DNA from: Pezizomycotina sp. ARF18 | Taxonomy: Eukaryota; Ascomycota | NCBI GenBank assembly: GCA_002224055.1 | Contig: AZLU01000097.1 | Location: 1-64,000 of the forward strand | Reading direction: 5' to 3' | DNA: 64,000 nt | In this document: positions 1 to 11,973 of the stretch, piece by piece | Position numbering within the stretch: position 1 is the stretch's first letter | Layout: the number at the start of each line of letters is the position of its first letter | Made by a program: the position numbers and the translations under genes | Notes under the pieces: model-generated | The model's database searches: none | What the model saw: only the letters and a program-made list of their open reading frames with translations | What the model was told of the DNA's origin: nothing

Positions 1-366
1 AAAAGGGCAAAGCAGCGAGATATATCTTCTGTTTCGCGAGACCGAGAAATGTATATATATGACCGTGACGAGTACCTCGAGGGTAGGTGATAATCACATG
101 AGTACGAAAAAAAGCCTATACCATTGAAAATACACGAAGCAATTTTAAGCTAAGAAAGAAAACAATCCAACGCAGAGTAGCATTTTCGGCTTTTTGCGAG
201 AAGAAAAGAATCATCGAGTTAATTTCAGCGCAACAAACTCCTAAAATCGCCTGACAAAAGAAAAAAGAAAAAAAAAATTAGCAAAAGAGGAAGATTACCC
301 CATCACCTACCACGTGACACCCCTGACCAAGTCTGCGACAAAAAGAAAAACGGAAAAAGAGAAAAT
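1..366. other. No gene seen
   Basis: A/T-rich leader sequence with short A-runs. I see no conserved coding content, tRNA or repeat. It may include the promoter of the small Cys-rich ORF that follows. Confidence 0.4.
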
Positions 367-553
367 ATGTGCGTCTACAACAACACCTACACCTGCGCCA
401 CGTTCTGAGAACACCCACCCGATCTGCAATTGCCCCGAGCATCATCTATTGAGCTTCGACGGTAGCTGCGGTGTGTGCGCCGTCGGAATACGTTCGTTAA
501 CGGAGAGCGGAAAACAAGAAAAGGAAATGAACGCTAGAGATGGGAAACTTTGA
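367..553 (+). CDS. Small cysteine-rich protein, about 62 aa (tentative)
   Basis: The ATG at 367 opens a short reading frame beginning MCVYNNTYTC. After about 13 codons the frame meets TGA, and one missing base moves it into a frame holding CNCPEHH, then CGVCAV, and a charged tail ending NARDGKL before the stop at 551-553. Small fungal proteins that start MC-[VIL]-Y and carry paired cysteines are common hypothetical proteins of unknown function, and this resembles them. There is no signal peptide or membrane segment, so it would be intracellular. The function is unknown. The start was chosen because the MCxY opening is typical of that group. The upstream in-frame extension is Lys/Thr-rich and looks non-coding. 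Confidence 0.35.
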
Positions 554-2774
554 ATGATCCAGGTTCCGTCGAGTCCGCAAGAAAAAAAAAGAGTAGCTCT
601 AGATTTTTTTTTTTTGTGGAAAAAGGTAATGCGCATTAATACGCACGAGGAGGAGGAGGAAGGCTAATCAGACGTGAAGGAATAGATTGGATATTTAAAT
701 AAGCTAGTAATAATATATATATTTAAAAAAAAAGACCTTTGTTGTTTCCTCAGTGCGCGCTCGGTGCAATGAAAACGAGCCAAAAAACAAAAGTATGAAA
801 GAACTGGTGAGAACGGAACTCTATATAGATTTGTATTCGCCTTAGTAGGTGGTTCTTTATCTTGGTCCTTCCGGTATAGGAAGTGCAGATTAGAGCCCTT
901 GTGATTTACCACATCCCCCCGCTTTTTTTTTCTCACCCGCTTTTCTACAAGACAGCCTTAGCTCCTCCCAAACGTGAGTTGAAACGGCATCCAATCACAT
1001 CATGGATTAGGAAAGGCAAGAAAGAATAAAAGGGCTGCTTTCCATCCTGCTTATATATTGAAAAAAAAAGGAAAGGAAGAAAGAAAAAGAAAGAAAGTGA
1101 GAAAGGGGCTGCTAAATTCCAGGTCTGATTTCTGAGACCTCTAGTATTTTTTAAGTATCTCGAACCACGTTGAAATGTTACTCTTTTTATTTTCTTTTTT
1201 TTGTTGGTGGGGGGCGCCGTGGGGGGCCAACTAGTAAAATTTCGCCCCCACACTCCCATCTCCGAAAAACTAGGAGGATCGAGCCGAGCCGCATATTGTG
1301 GAACGTTCCACAAAAACGACAATTTTATTCACGACCATGGAAAATCGGGGGGGGGGGTTAGGTTAACCTTATCGATAACGAGCGAGACAGCAAGGTCTTT
1401 CAAAGAGACAAACATAGACGCGGAGCAGATGAACCTGCGTTTCTGAATAAGGTTCCACTGTGAAAGGTGAACTGAAACCATTTGTTGATTGTAGGCGTGC
1501 TTACAAAAAAAAAAAAAAAAAAAAAAAAACACTTTCACAGGTTGTATAGAAGGATATCGGGATAGGACGGAGTTTTTCGCGTTGAGAAAACTGCAACGTG
1601 AGCTTCGAAGAAAAGGGCATGATGCGGCGACGGCATCGATCGGATACCGAGTCGTTTCCGAAGCCGTTATCAAAGAGGTAGGGGAGCGCATAGAAGAAAG
1701 TAGATTGAAGCGTGAAGCCAAAGCCAGAGAGAAATCTAAAGGAAAAAAAAAAAAAAAAAAAAAATACCACTTAGATAAAGTTAGCATAAGCCGTCAAAGA
1801 AACCCCCGATGTGGAAGTGCTGAGGAAAAAAAAACATATACAGGGCTTTGTAAGTCTCATTGCTGAAAGCAGGGATGGAAGGATCTGAAAGGGTTTTCAA
1901 AGAAAAGAAGTGGCAGAAGCGTATGAAGACCCGTACCGAGTCTCTGCACGTAGGATGAGAGTCGTAATTGCAGGATAAAGATGTTTGACCATATATGATC
2001 GAGTCGTGGTTATAATAGAAAGAAAAAAAAGTGATGGTGTGGACCCTTAAAGATGGGGCTGTGGAGGATATGCGAGCTGAAATTGGAGGACGACGTGAGA
2101 TTGGAGTGATATGGCTTGATGGTGTTTGGATACGGGCCGCCATAGAGTAAAACGACCTTTGGCTTCGCCCAGGGCTTTGCACTCTAGCCTTTTCTTTTTC
2201 TTTTTTTTTTTTTTCGGCCTGGTTTCTAGGCGAACTTGAGGTGTTCCCACCCCACCCATGAAACCAATTTTCGCTTCCACTCCGCCATAGGGACTATCGT
2301 GGAATTTCAATTTTTTTGATGGTCGATACTGCCAAATTCGGCGACACTATGGCGACACCATCACCAGCAGAAAGACGGCGTGAATATTCTCATCGGTAAT
2401 CGACCCTCAACCCCCAAACTTGGATGTCATTTGAATTAAATCACGAAATAAGTAATTACTTTATATTTATATATATATATTTGTTTAAAAGTAGTGATCT
2501 GAGCCAGCCTCAGTAATTAATTTTTTAGCCCTACGGGGACAAATATTAATAGAGATCTTAAAAAAGTAGTGATATGAGCCATTAAATAAATTTTTTTTAC
2601 TATAAATTATATTTCCCCCCTCCTCCTTTTCTAAAACTTCTCTTTTCCCTCTTTTTTCTTCTCTCCCCAAGACCGTTGTTTACTATTATCTCACAAGCAG
2701 AAACACAATTTCCAAAAAGCTCCACATACAAACAAAATCACAGCAAGACTGAAAAAAGAAAAAAAAAAATCAAA
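554..2774. other. Gene-poor stretch with homopolymer runs
   Basis: I find no gene I can support. Poly-A runs lie at about 1505-1529 and 1742-1764. The plus frame at about 1582-1760 encodes a charged, helix-prone Lys/Arg/Glu-rich stretch starting at RKLQRELRRKG. It could be a fragment of a real exon, but it runs into a Lys homopolymer and has no recognisable domain. Confidence 0.35.
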
Positions 2775-3145
2775 ATGTCTCTCATCGTCACCAACGGTTT
2801 CTCAATAGCAGCAACCACCCTCATCACCTTGGGTCGGACCTTGCTCATCTGCTTCTTCTCCTCCTGCTCTTCCTCTTCCTCCTTCCTTCCCTTCTACCAC
2901 TTCTCCAAAGGCGCCTGTGCTCGAGGTTATTCCCCCTCCTGTACTTCTCCCTGGAATTGTTATAACACCCCCATCCCTCACAATTATTGCTCCGTGCCTT
3001 GAACGTCGCGCCCGGTAAGTACGACGCTCTCCTCCCCTCCGCTTCCGCCCCTCACCTTTCCGAGTACTGGTCCCCAAACCAGGCAGCGGTAACCACCTCC
3101 GGCGCCATTTCGCTCATTGCGCTTTGGGATTTCGCGATAGTGTGA
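2775..3145 (+). CDS. Hypothetical protein with an N-terminal hydrophobic segment (tentative)
   Basis: The ATG at 2775 follows an A-rich leader (TCAAAATG) and begins MSLIVTNGFSIAATTLITLG, a segment hydrophobic enough for a signal anchor. A Ser- or Pro-rich stretch follows, depending on frame. A second frame then carries VLEVIPPPVLLPGIVITPP and a further stretch reading KYDALLPSASAPHLSEYW up to a stop at 3143-3145. Two frame changes are needed to join these parts, in line with the single-base breaks seen elsewhere in the window. No family is recognised, and codon content alone is weak support, so this could be chance coding-like sequence. Confidence 0.25.
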
Positions 3146-6100
3146 CCGGTAAGGTACGGGATCACTACTGGTTTGCGAGGGGTAGGTATTCGTATTGGTA
3201 GATCTGTCAGTGATAAGTCTTTTCCCCTTATGCTTGAGACGGCTTGATGTTCTGTTCTTGATTTTTCGCTGGTTTGACTGTGAGAATGTCTGAGTAATTT
3301 GAGTTGTTCTCTTTTCTTTTTTTTCCCCACAGGGGTTTTTGGGGGTGTAAGGGTTTTACCGGCTAGCACTGATATGATTGGGGGTAGTTGCTTTTTAGCT
3401 TTGCTCTTTTTTTTTACCAGAGGTCTTTTTTTGTTCTTTTCTTTTCGTTCGTGGTATGTATTAACGGTCTTACTCTTTCTTTCTGTATGTTCTTGTGATT
3501 TCATTTCGTATACTTCTCCTTCTCTTCCTGTATATTGTATGTCTTTCTTTCGTATATATTATTCTCCTTTCCTCCTTTTCTTTTTCTTTTGATTTTTTCT
3601 TCCTTCTCTCTCTACTATCTTGCTTCTTGTATTATCTCTTTCCTATATTCTTTCCCTTGATCATTAGCATTGGGATTTTGTAGCGCCCTTGTCTTGGGTT
3701 TTTTGCTTTGCTTTTCTTGCGTGTTTTGGGTTTTGTTCTCCTTTTAGCTTCACAGTTGTCCCTTTAGCGCGCATGTTGGAGTTTTTTATCTTTCTTGCAA
3801 TACATTTGGCCTCGTTCTCGCGATTCAAGTTTCGTTTCTGCTTTACTTTCCAAATAAACCAGCTTCTGCTTTCTCCTCACGAATTTTCTTCTCTAGCTTG
3901 TTTGCTTTCTCATAATGAAATCCTTTTTGTTCTTTTGCTTCTTCTGGATTTCCTTCTCGTTCTATCATTAATTCAAGTTTCGCTTTGTTTTGTTCGCTTT
4001 CAAATAAAACAGTTTTTGCCTTTCCCCTCTTCATAAGCGTTCCCTTCCTTAAATGGTATTTTTCACAATAGAACTGCCCTTACTATCTTTTTCTTGCACT
4101 CAATTTGTTTTCCCATTTTATAAAGTCCGTAGATTACCCCTTCATAGATTTTTTCCCCCTTTAATAGAGTCTTCCGGCTCAACTTCTTTACCTCTCTTTA
4201 TCTCTGTAGTGTAATAGTAGGACTGTACTTTTGGGTATACGTGGTAAAACTACTTAGCTTTCCCTATTTTCTTTTTCCTTTCTTGCTACGCAGGGAAGAA
4301 AACCTGAAAGTCGTGCGAAAGGGAGGAAGAGAACTGTTATCGATCATACTTAAAAAGAAAAGAAAAAAAGAGGAGAAAGCACCGCTCACCCAGGAAAAAA
4401 CGGATTCCTCCAGGTCCCACAGTTTTCTTTTCTCTTACCTACCATTTGCCCGCTCAGTTAATAAACAACCTTAGAGTAATAGAAAGTCCCCTCCTTCCTT
4501 TTCGAAAAATGTGTCGACTCCAGCTCCCCCTTCCTCCCGCTTTCTTCGTTTTCCGATATACCGCCCACGAACCACGAACCTTGACCGCTAGATACAGAGC
4601 AGATATCTACTTTTGCTCAAATACCCCCACAGCTCCGTTACTAATCGGCATCATCGCTTCTCCCCGCCTCACTCAGCTACACTAAACTTCGCAGCTGCAG
4701 GGCCAGTTCACTCGAGGTTAAAAAAAAAAAAAGCTTTCTTTCTCGCGCTTTATATCATAGGGTTCGAAAGTCGCTTCTCTAATTTGGGCTTTTAACATGG
4801 TATTGAAAATTCTCTGCCATCGCTCTACCTATCTCAATTTTCTACCTCCTGCTAATGTCTAACGTGTGTTTACGATTTCCTAGCTGAAAAAAAGCGTAGC
4901 AGCAGCGCTCCCCTGGATTTTCTCACCCCGGGCGGCGCAATACTTCAAGAGCTTTCCTTCAAACCGTGCTTCTGGTTCCAGCAACAGCAGCGCTCCCACG
5001 GCTTCTCTCGCGATCCCAAGTAGCCCGAAGCTTCATAGCCGAATGTATAAATAAAAGCTTTCCGGAACGGTGTCTTTGAGTTCCAGTGCTCCGGGGAGAA
5101 CAAGTACTGCGCTTCTTCTTGAGGACTGTTAGTAGACTCTCTCTCTCTCTCCTCTCTCTCTCTCCTTTCTTTTCTAAAAAAAAATGAAAAATGATTAAAA
5201 TTAACTGCGAAAACAGAAGAAAAGGAGAATACACCAAAATTAATGAATATGCTAACTCCTGAATTCATCTAATTGTTTTTCTCCCGTTCCTTGGCTTTTC
5301 AGATACCGACCATCTGCTTCTAGTATACGCCCGTGACTCTGTTGTCTTTTATAAGATAATGATTTTTTTTTTTTTTTTTTTAATGATTGCTCGCTTTGTC
5401 TTCCATCTCTTTTAATCCGCCGTTCCAACGGCCGAAGAAAAAGTTTTGGAGAAATAGTTCTTGCCAGCATATAGGGTTCCAGAAAAGAAAAAAAAAATTG
5501 AAGATATCTCGTCCGGTTCAATTTTCGTTTCTTTCTTTCTTTCTTCCGAAATTTTGAACATCTTCCCTTTGTTTCCTCTTTCCTTTTTTTCACTAGATTT
5601 CATTAATGTATGAGAATGTATACTTGTGGGGTCGCTGTTATCTCGCACCCAGCTCCCGCACGCTAGAAGTCTTCGCGCTACGGAACTTGTGCGTTTTTAC
5701 CGGTCCTTCTCTTATTTGGATAAAAGTGCTTTAAAGAATTTTTTTTTTTTTTTTACCTAAAAGCGTCCACTACTCCCTTTAAGTATATTCGTAAATAAAA
5801 ACCGTAAACCGATATAACGATAGCGTGAATCCCCTCATTTTGATTCAGCAAATAAAATATATATATATATTTGGTTACCGTCTTTGAGGTGATGCAAATT
5901 AATACTCCTAATCTCTTAAGAAAACTAATATATATCAATAAATATCTTTCAAAAATTATTCCCTATATTATAACTCTCTCCGAAAGATGTTTCATCTTTT
6001 CTCTCTCTATCATTAGAGTAAAAATCAAGCATTTCTCCGTCTGCATCCTGTGATAATTTTTCCCTTTTCTCTTGGTGGTCATTACTCCTTCATTTCTTTC

Positions 6101-6597
6101 CCCTTGTTACCGGAAATTCGCTGCTGCTTTCTCTCGTATCATAACTTTTTTATCCTACCAAAAGGTTGTTTGTTCTTCGGGGGTTTTCCGTATAGCTCCG
6201 CTTTTTTTTTTTTTTTTTTTTTTTTTTTAGTTCGATATGAGCGTGCCCAGCACGTTTTGCTCTGAAAACGTCGACGTCGACGCGCCTACCGTTATGGCAT
6301 TCTTTCACGATGTACGAAGGGTTTCTTACGTGATTTATTACGTTCTTTTCACAAAAACCTATTTTGGCACGTAGGGTTGTATAATAATAATTTGAACTTG
6401 GCATTGTATCAAATCTAAGCCCCAGGTTAAATAGCGTTACGTAGTTAATAGAAATGGTTTATTCTGATATAAATACAAATCCCCTAACGTCCCTTGTTGG
6501 AGTGCGGGTGGCTGATGGGCGAGTTTGATGCAGTAGTTGAAGGATTAACTCCAGGAGTATATAAATGCAACGCCCGATGAGTTCGGGGTGTGTATTC
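3146..6597. other. No gene recognised; T-rich and CT-repeat sequence
   Basis: Long T-rich tracts give spurious Phe/Leu-rich open frames. A CT microsatellite lies at about 5137-5165 and poly-T runs at about 5364-5381, 5739-5754 and 6201-6229. I see no protein with recognisable content on either strand. Confidence 0.4.
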
Positions 6598-8020
6598 AAC
6601 CCCAGTGAGTTTTTGAGTTGGGGGGGGGGGGGGGGAGGGGCGGCTGGAAGCAGTAGACATGATTCGATGCGAGAACAAAAATATACATGACGCCAGAAAT
6701 ATTCACAAGCCAATCCGACCCAACAACTTCGACGAGGGTCAAAATCCACTCGCGGAGCTTGAGCTCCAGCTCGCTATGACGCTGGCGCTGCTCCATGACA
6801 TAACGAGTGTAAGGTGCAATCGGAGCTACCCGGCTAGACGCTCGGAAATTGTCTGCCAGGAGCTGCCCTCTCACGCGTCCGGGTGTCAGTGGATGTCGTC
6901 GTAACAGACTACCTCGTCGGTTTGATCGGTGTTGCGGACGCAGAAAACTTGGAATTTCGAGAACTGGCGTTTAGCCATGAAGATAACGCCGGCAGTCGTA
7001 TAGAACCTCGGATAGAAAGTTGCCGCCCGGCAGGCAGAACAGGCCAGCAGACAGCCAAGGGTTTCAGTGATTGCAACTACGGGGTTATGGCGTGCGCGAG
7101 TTTCCAATTGACCAGTGATCGGAGTTGACCAGGCGGTAGAAGCCGTGGAGGAAGCAGAACGCGGTAAATTGCTTGACAAAGACCGTGTGATTCGCCGCGT
7201 ACAAAGTGTAGCAGTGGAAGCCGTGGAGGAAGAAGTACATGGCAACGCGATGGCGAGAGAGCCGGGTTGCCGCAGACCGCGGCAGATGTGGGTTCAAATG
7301 CGAGACTGGGGGGGAGGGGGGGGCTTTGGAGAAGCAAAGGTTGCGGGCTTTGCGGCATCTCTTCTGCCAAGAGCTGGCCTCTGACGGCGTCGAGGAAGTC
7401 ATTTAAGATGGGCTTCCGACGGACGATTAAACAACAAGCAATCCGATGAGGATGGCCAGACAGGACGTGACCATCAAGACCACGAGCGAAGGGGAGCAAG
7501 GCGGTCGCTTCCAGAAGTTGTTCAAGATAGGCTCGGCGGAGAGTTAGCCGGCAAGCAAGCACAGCAGAGAAATTGGGCCTGGTAGGACGGGACTATCAAA
7601 GTCCATTTGAGGTCCGTAAGATTTGCCTCCAAGAGAGGGCATGGACGGGACGCGGCCGCCGAAATTCTAGCAACGTCATGGCTGCGAGGAGGAGGTTGTA
7701 CGACGAAAGAACCTCCGGAGTTACCCCGAGCACAACGAAAGGTTTTCAACATTCATGGTGTTCACGCCGATAATACCTCGCAATCTCTCCTAGTCTTCCC
7801 ACTCGTGAACAGCCAGAGGGTGCCCCAGGAGACGCGAAGGCCGAGAGGACGAAAATGATGAATCCGACTCTTTTCAGCCCAAAGAGGAAGGGTGCCTATC
7901 GAGATCCTTCCACCACTGCAGAGCGTTGCGGAGTATTCCTGCAACTCCTCATTCGTTGGGAGCGAAGACGGGGGACTTGAGGGGAGGTTTTATCTTTCGA
8001 AGACGCATCTTGGAGGAGAA
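6598..8020 (-). pseudogene. Rearranged partial copies of the multi-span membrane protein gene
   Basis: Read on the minus strand, this block contains pieces of the plus-strand gene at 9348-11973 in a scrambled order. An N-terminal piece starts MRLRKIKPP at about 8016, followed by QEYSATL and the first hydrophobic helix (GFIIFVLSAFGVSWG) at about 7940-7800. IVRRKPILNDFLDAVRGQLL follows at about 7470-7380, then the late membrane part (HGFHCYTLYAANHTVF to FYPRFYTTA) at about 7240-6960. Last comes the middle part (NFRASSRVAPIAPYTRY to REWILTLVEVVG) at about 6870-6740. The C-terminal half precedes the middle part, and the segment AFLPLVVFARG is missing between FLH and YRLVNSDH. Several frame changes interrupt it. 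I read it as one or two broken, rearranged paralogues in inverted orientation to the fuller gene. Function unknown. Confidence 0.6.
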
Positions 8021-8277
8021 CAGTATACAAATTTGGGAGGCAAATAGGTGTCTCCAAGGGACAACGTCATGGCTGCGAGGGGAAGAGGGGGCCGGCCTGG
8101 TGTAAATGGCAATTGCGTTGGCTGGGATGGATGGTTTCGGAGTAGGAGCGTCGGGGAAGGGGCGACGAAAAGGTTTCCTGGGGTGGCGCCGGGCTGGATC
8201 TTGGCGAGCTGGTACTTCAAATACTTGCTGCGGCGTCACAGGAGGCGGCTCGCGGAGACCACCTTGGAACAGCAGTG

Positions 8278-8822
8278 CTTCACCCTTGCACGCAGCGGGA
8301 GGAAGGCACGGCCAGGTCTGAATTTCTTTCCCCAAGGAGGTAGGCTTCAAGTTCGCTGCTCGAGAGACGATTAGGAGATGCCGCATTGCGTGCGGCTTTC
8401 CTCTGCTTGTAGTTCCTGTATGCGACCTTGCTACCTTGGGCAATTGAGTAGTCGTAATAAGCGACGGCTGCGAAAGGAACAGCGCAGCCGAGAAGCTCCG
8501 TAATGGTGCTTGGTCCGGTCGTACGCACGTAGTGGCCTGAGCAGTGACAACCGAGCTTCTTGACGAGCTTGAAGTAGTTGAATTTCTTGTCAAATTATTC
8601 GAACTTCGGATTCTTCCCCGAAAGACTCGCCCGTTCGCTGCGCTTGTCTGGTCCGACTGCGCACAATACGCCCGTACGAGAGAAGCATTTTTGGGCGAAA
8701 AGGCAAGCAGCGCTCCGGTGAGCTTTAGGAGACAAGTATCTGTCCACAATCCTCTTCCTCCCGAGCATATACTTGTTCCAAGCCTCGGGCACTTAACGTA
8801 CTTCTCCAAGAAGTAGGGCATA
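8278..8822 (-). pseudogene. Second partial copy of the membrane protein gene
   Basis: At about 8528-8280 the minus strand encodes TGPSTITELLGC, a hydrophobic stretch, then GSKVAYRNYKQRKAARNAAS. These closely match the plus gene at about 10070-10220. Upstream, from an ATG at about 8821, comes MPYFLEKYVKCP and, one frame over, EAWNKYMLGRKRIVDRY, which I do not find in the plus copy. The block lies ahead of, not within, the N-terminal piece of the neighbouring minus copy. It is therefore either the end of another paralogue or a displaced exon. At least three frame changes are present. Confidence 0.5.
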
Positions 8823-9347
8823 GACTGTAAAAGCGTTACCAGCTGTTAGCCCAGCGTTACGAAATGGCACGAATTAATTCAAGCGTAGAATCCCGCCGAA
8901 GGAAGTTGACAGCAAAAAAAATAATAGAAAAATAATATTAAAAACGCCGCACGTGACTGCGATTACCGCAGCGTCTATAAAAGAAACCCTTCCCACGAAC
9001 TTCGCGACAAAAATTTTTTTTCTTTCTTCTTTTTTCTCCTCACCGTCAACAAACAAACAAAGGAAGACAGTAACAGCACGAGTAAAAAGCAAAGGAAAAA
9101 GAGAAGAAAGATAATATACTTCGTATATCTGTTCAAGCTTACCTTGTATCATCCATTCAAAGCAAGAGTGTTTTCGTTTTCTCCTTTTTTCCAGATATCC
9201 TGTTTTCCCCTTCTCCCTGTTGAAGATACGGTATCAGCGTCAAGCAATCAAAAACGAGGAAGAGCTAAAGGATTCCCCCGAAGAAGCCCAAGAGAAAGTT
9301 CCACATACCTGTTTGCCTTCCAAACCTGTATAATGTTGTTCTCAAAG
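8823..9347. other. Spacer between the inverted copies
   Basis: About 0.5 kb separates the minus-strand copies from the plus-strand gene. It is A/T-rich with purine runs and no coding content, and would hold the promoter of the plus gene. Confidence 0.35.
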
Positions 9348-11973
9348 ATGCGTCTCCCTCGTCTCCCAGAGATCCAACCTCTTCCTAAATTCCCCGTCCC
9401 CCTTCTATCCGACGAACGAGGAGTTGCAGGAATACTCCGCAACGCTCTGGCAGTGGTGGAAGGATCTCGATAGGCACCCTTCCTCTTTGGGCTGAAAAGA
9501 GTCGGATTCATCATTTTCGTCCTCTCGGCCTTCGGCGTCTCCTGGGCGCCCTCTGGCTGTTCACGGATGGACGACCCCCATGCCATGCCCTCTCTTTGAG
9601 GCGAATCTTACGGACCTCAAATAGGTTTTGATGGTTCCGTCCTGTCTAGCACTTCTTATCGGGTTTGCATGTTTGTTAATCGTCCGTCGGAAACCCATCT
9701 TAAATGACTTTCTCGACGCTGTCAGGGGGCAGCTCTTGGCGGATAATTTCCGAGCCTCCAGCAATGTAGCTCCGATTGCTCCGTACACCCGTTACCTGAT
9801 GGAGCAAGCTCAGCGCAATAGCGAGCTAGAGCTCAAGCTCCGGGAGTGGATTTTGACCCTTGTCGAAGCTGTTGGGCTCGGATTGGGGTGCTACCTTTCT
9901 GGCGTCATGGCAAGTTCTCCATTTCCTTCCCTGTTACCTGCTTTCTCCTTAGTCATTAGCATTCTTCTTTTCCTTCGTAACTTGTTACTCTGGTGGAAAT
10001 TTGCTAACACCCCTACTCCTTGTAAACAGCTCCTGCTATCGTTGTCTCTGCTCAGGTCTCCCTGTGCGTATGACTGGACCAAGCACCATCACGGAGCTTC
10101 TCTGCTGCGCTCTTCCTCTTCACAGCTGTTGCTTTGTACCTCTGCTCAATTGCCCATGGTAGCAAGGTGGCATACAGGAACTACAAGCAGAGGAAAGCCG
10201 CACGCAATGCTGCATCTCCTAGTCACCCCTCGAACAGTGAACTTGAGGATGGACCTGGTAAGTTCCCTTTCTTCTTTTTAGCTTTTTTTCTCGAAAATAT
10301 ATATATGTTTTTTTTTTTTTTTCAAGTCACGATCACTTCAAAACGGAATGAAAATTCAGGCTAACAACTTACGTGTTTCCAGCCCAGCCAGCTCCAGTCC
10401 ACTACGATAGGTCAAGGGCATCGAGTACGTTGACGTCCCGCTCCAGCATCGCTTGGACTGCCAGGCACAGGCACAGCAGAGTCTGAGCCAGAGCTGGACG
10501 GCTTCGAGCTGCAAACCTTGCAACCAGTGCACCTGGTCGAATCCAACGCTTCCACCTCCCGGTTCCGTCGAGCGACTATTACCTGGGTATATCCAGTGTG
10601 GACACCTTCCAGGGCTCTTCCAGCGAGAATCTCCTTGCTTCGGAGACTCTCATTGCAGAGATCGAAGCTGGTCCCGGCCCTACCTTCATCGATGGTGTTG
10701 AGCTTCCCGAAGTTTCCAAGTCCAAGCCCAAGGACAAGGAGGACGGGTGGGCCTTCATTGGCGATGGGTCTGAGCTCTGCGCCTACCTTTATCTGGCCAT
10801 CGGTGTCGCCATGTACTTTTTCTTGCACGGTTTCCACTGCTACACCTTGTACGCCGCGGACCACACCGTATTCGTCAAGCAGTTTGTCGCGTTCTCGTTC
10901 CTCCATGCCTTCCTCCCCTTGGTCGTTTTCGCCAGGGGTTATCGCCTCGTCAACTCGGATCACCTGGTTAATTGGAAACTTGCGTATGCGATGACTCCGG
11001 TCGTCGCACTTGCTGGAACACTCGGCTGTCTGACTGGCCTGCTCTGCCTGACGCAGGGTGCTTTCTATCCGAGGTTCTACACGACGGCCGCCGGCATCTT
11101 CATGGCTCTCGGAAGTGGGATCCTCTTCGTTGGTGCCGGCGTCCAGGGAGTTGGGAGGGATGTCCTGATGATGATCAGTAAGAGGGACCAGGACAGGAAG
11201 AAGATCCATTTGCTGGTACGTAGTATTTCACTCACCTCTTTATTGCTTTCGTTGTTGTTCATGTCTTTCCCGTTCTTGCCTTTCCCGTTCTGGTCTTTCT
11301 CTTCCTGTCTTTCTCGACCTTGCCCTTCATCTTTTTTGTCCCTCAACTCTTCTAAAGGCTTTATTCTTTCCCATCCTCTTCTTTTTGTTCTTGTATTCAC
11401 TACTCCTCTTGGCTCTCTCCTTCTCGCTCTTCTTATCTTCTTGTTCTTGCTCTTGCTCTTGCTCTTGCTCTTGCTCTTGCTCTTGCTCTTGCTCTTGCTC
11501 TTGCTCTTGCTCTTGCTCTTCTTCTTCTTGTTCTTCTTGTTCTTCTTGTTCTTCTTGTTCTTCTTGTTCTTCTTGTTCTTCTTGTTCTTCTTGTTCTTCT
11601 TGTTCTTCTTTTTGCCTTTCTTGTTGTTCTTCTTTCTACCTCTTTCCTCTGTGGGGTTGTTGATGTATGAGTGGAGTTGAATTTTTTTCCGAGGTTTCGG
11701 TGAAAATTTTTTCCGTTGGCTGACTATTTATATTTTAAATTATTTTATTTATAGCTTTGCACCTATATGGCCGCTGGTCTCCTCTTGGGTATTCCCTTTG
11801 CGTTCGCGTTTAAGGGCTGATTCATCGACGCTGCCCGCCAAAAAAAGATACCACCAAACTGGAAAAACATTCAATGGTATCACGACAATTTATCACTTAT
11901 GGATCCTTTCCGTTGGTTTCCGCCAAGTTATTCGATCGGCTCTTTTTTACTTCAACAACTGGGATTCTATTAG
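9348..11973 (+). CDS. Unrecognised multi-span membrane protein
   Basis: The start MRLPRLPEIQPLPKFP at 9348 is shared with the minus-strand copy; an upstream in-frame ATG at 9333 is possible. In order I see QEYSATLWQWWKDLDRHP, helix 1 (GFIIFVLSAFGVSWG, about 9500-9560), a second hydrophobic helix before IVRRKPILNDFLDAVRGQLL, and the soluble-looking ELELKLREWILTLVEAVG. A GC-AG intron seems to lie at 9910-10029 (CATG|GCAAGT). The TGPSTITELL helix, a variable region and a block of at least four helices follow (10780-11190, from AYLYLAIGVAMYFFLHG to GIFMALGSGILFVGAG). An intron at 11216-11754 separates a last helix (YMAAGLLLGIPFAFAF). After an in-frame TGA the same frame continues as AARQKKIPPNWKNIQWY to a stop at 11971-11973, so the TGA may be an error or a mutation. 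Several frame changes occur. I do not recognise the family; transporter or receptor roles are guesses. Confidence 0.55.
11445..11610 (+). repeat. Hexamer and 9-mer microsatellite inside an intron
   Basis: A run of about a dozen TCTTGC units (about 11445-11520) passes into TTCTTCTTG units (about 11520-11610). Both are pyrimidine-only on this strand apart from one G per unit. The array lies inside the 539-nt intron at 11216-11754 of the membrane protein gene. It produces a misleading Leu- and Phe-rich open reading frame that is not real protein. Confidence 0.85.

Noticed and set aside
7949-8821. A 290-codon open frame on the minus strand
   Set aside because: It crosses two different pieces of the membrane-protein family in a frame that encodes neither for most of its length. 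The conserved peptides lie in other frames.
11216-11680. Leu/Phe-rich C-terminal extension of the membrane protein
   Set aside because: It is translation of an intron and its microsatellite. A good donor (GGTACG) and acceptor (TATAG) bracket it, and a plausible last helix follows the acceptor.
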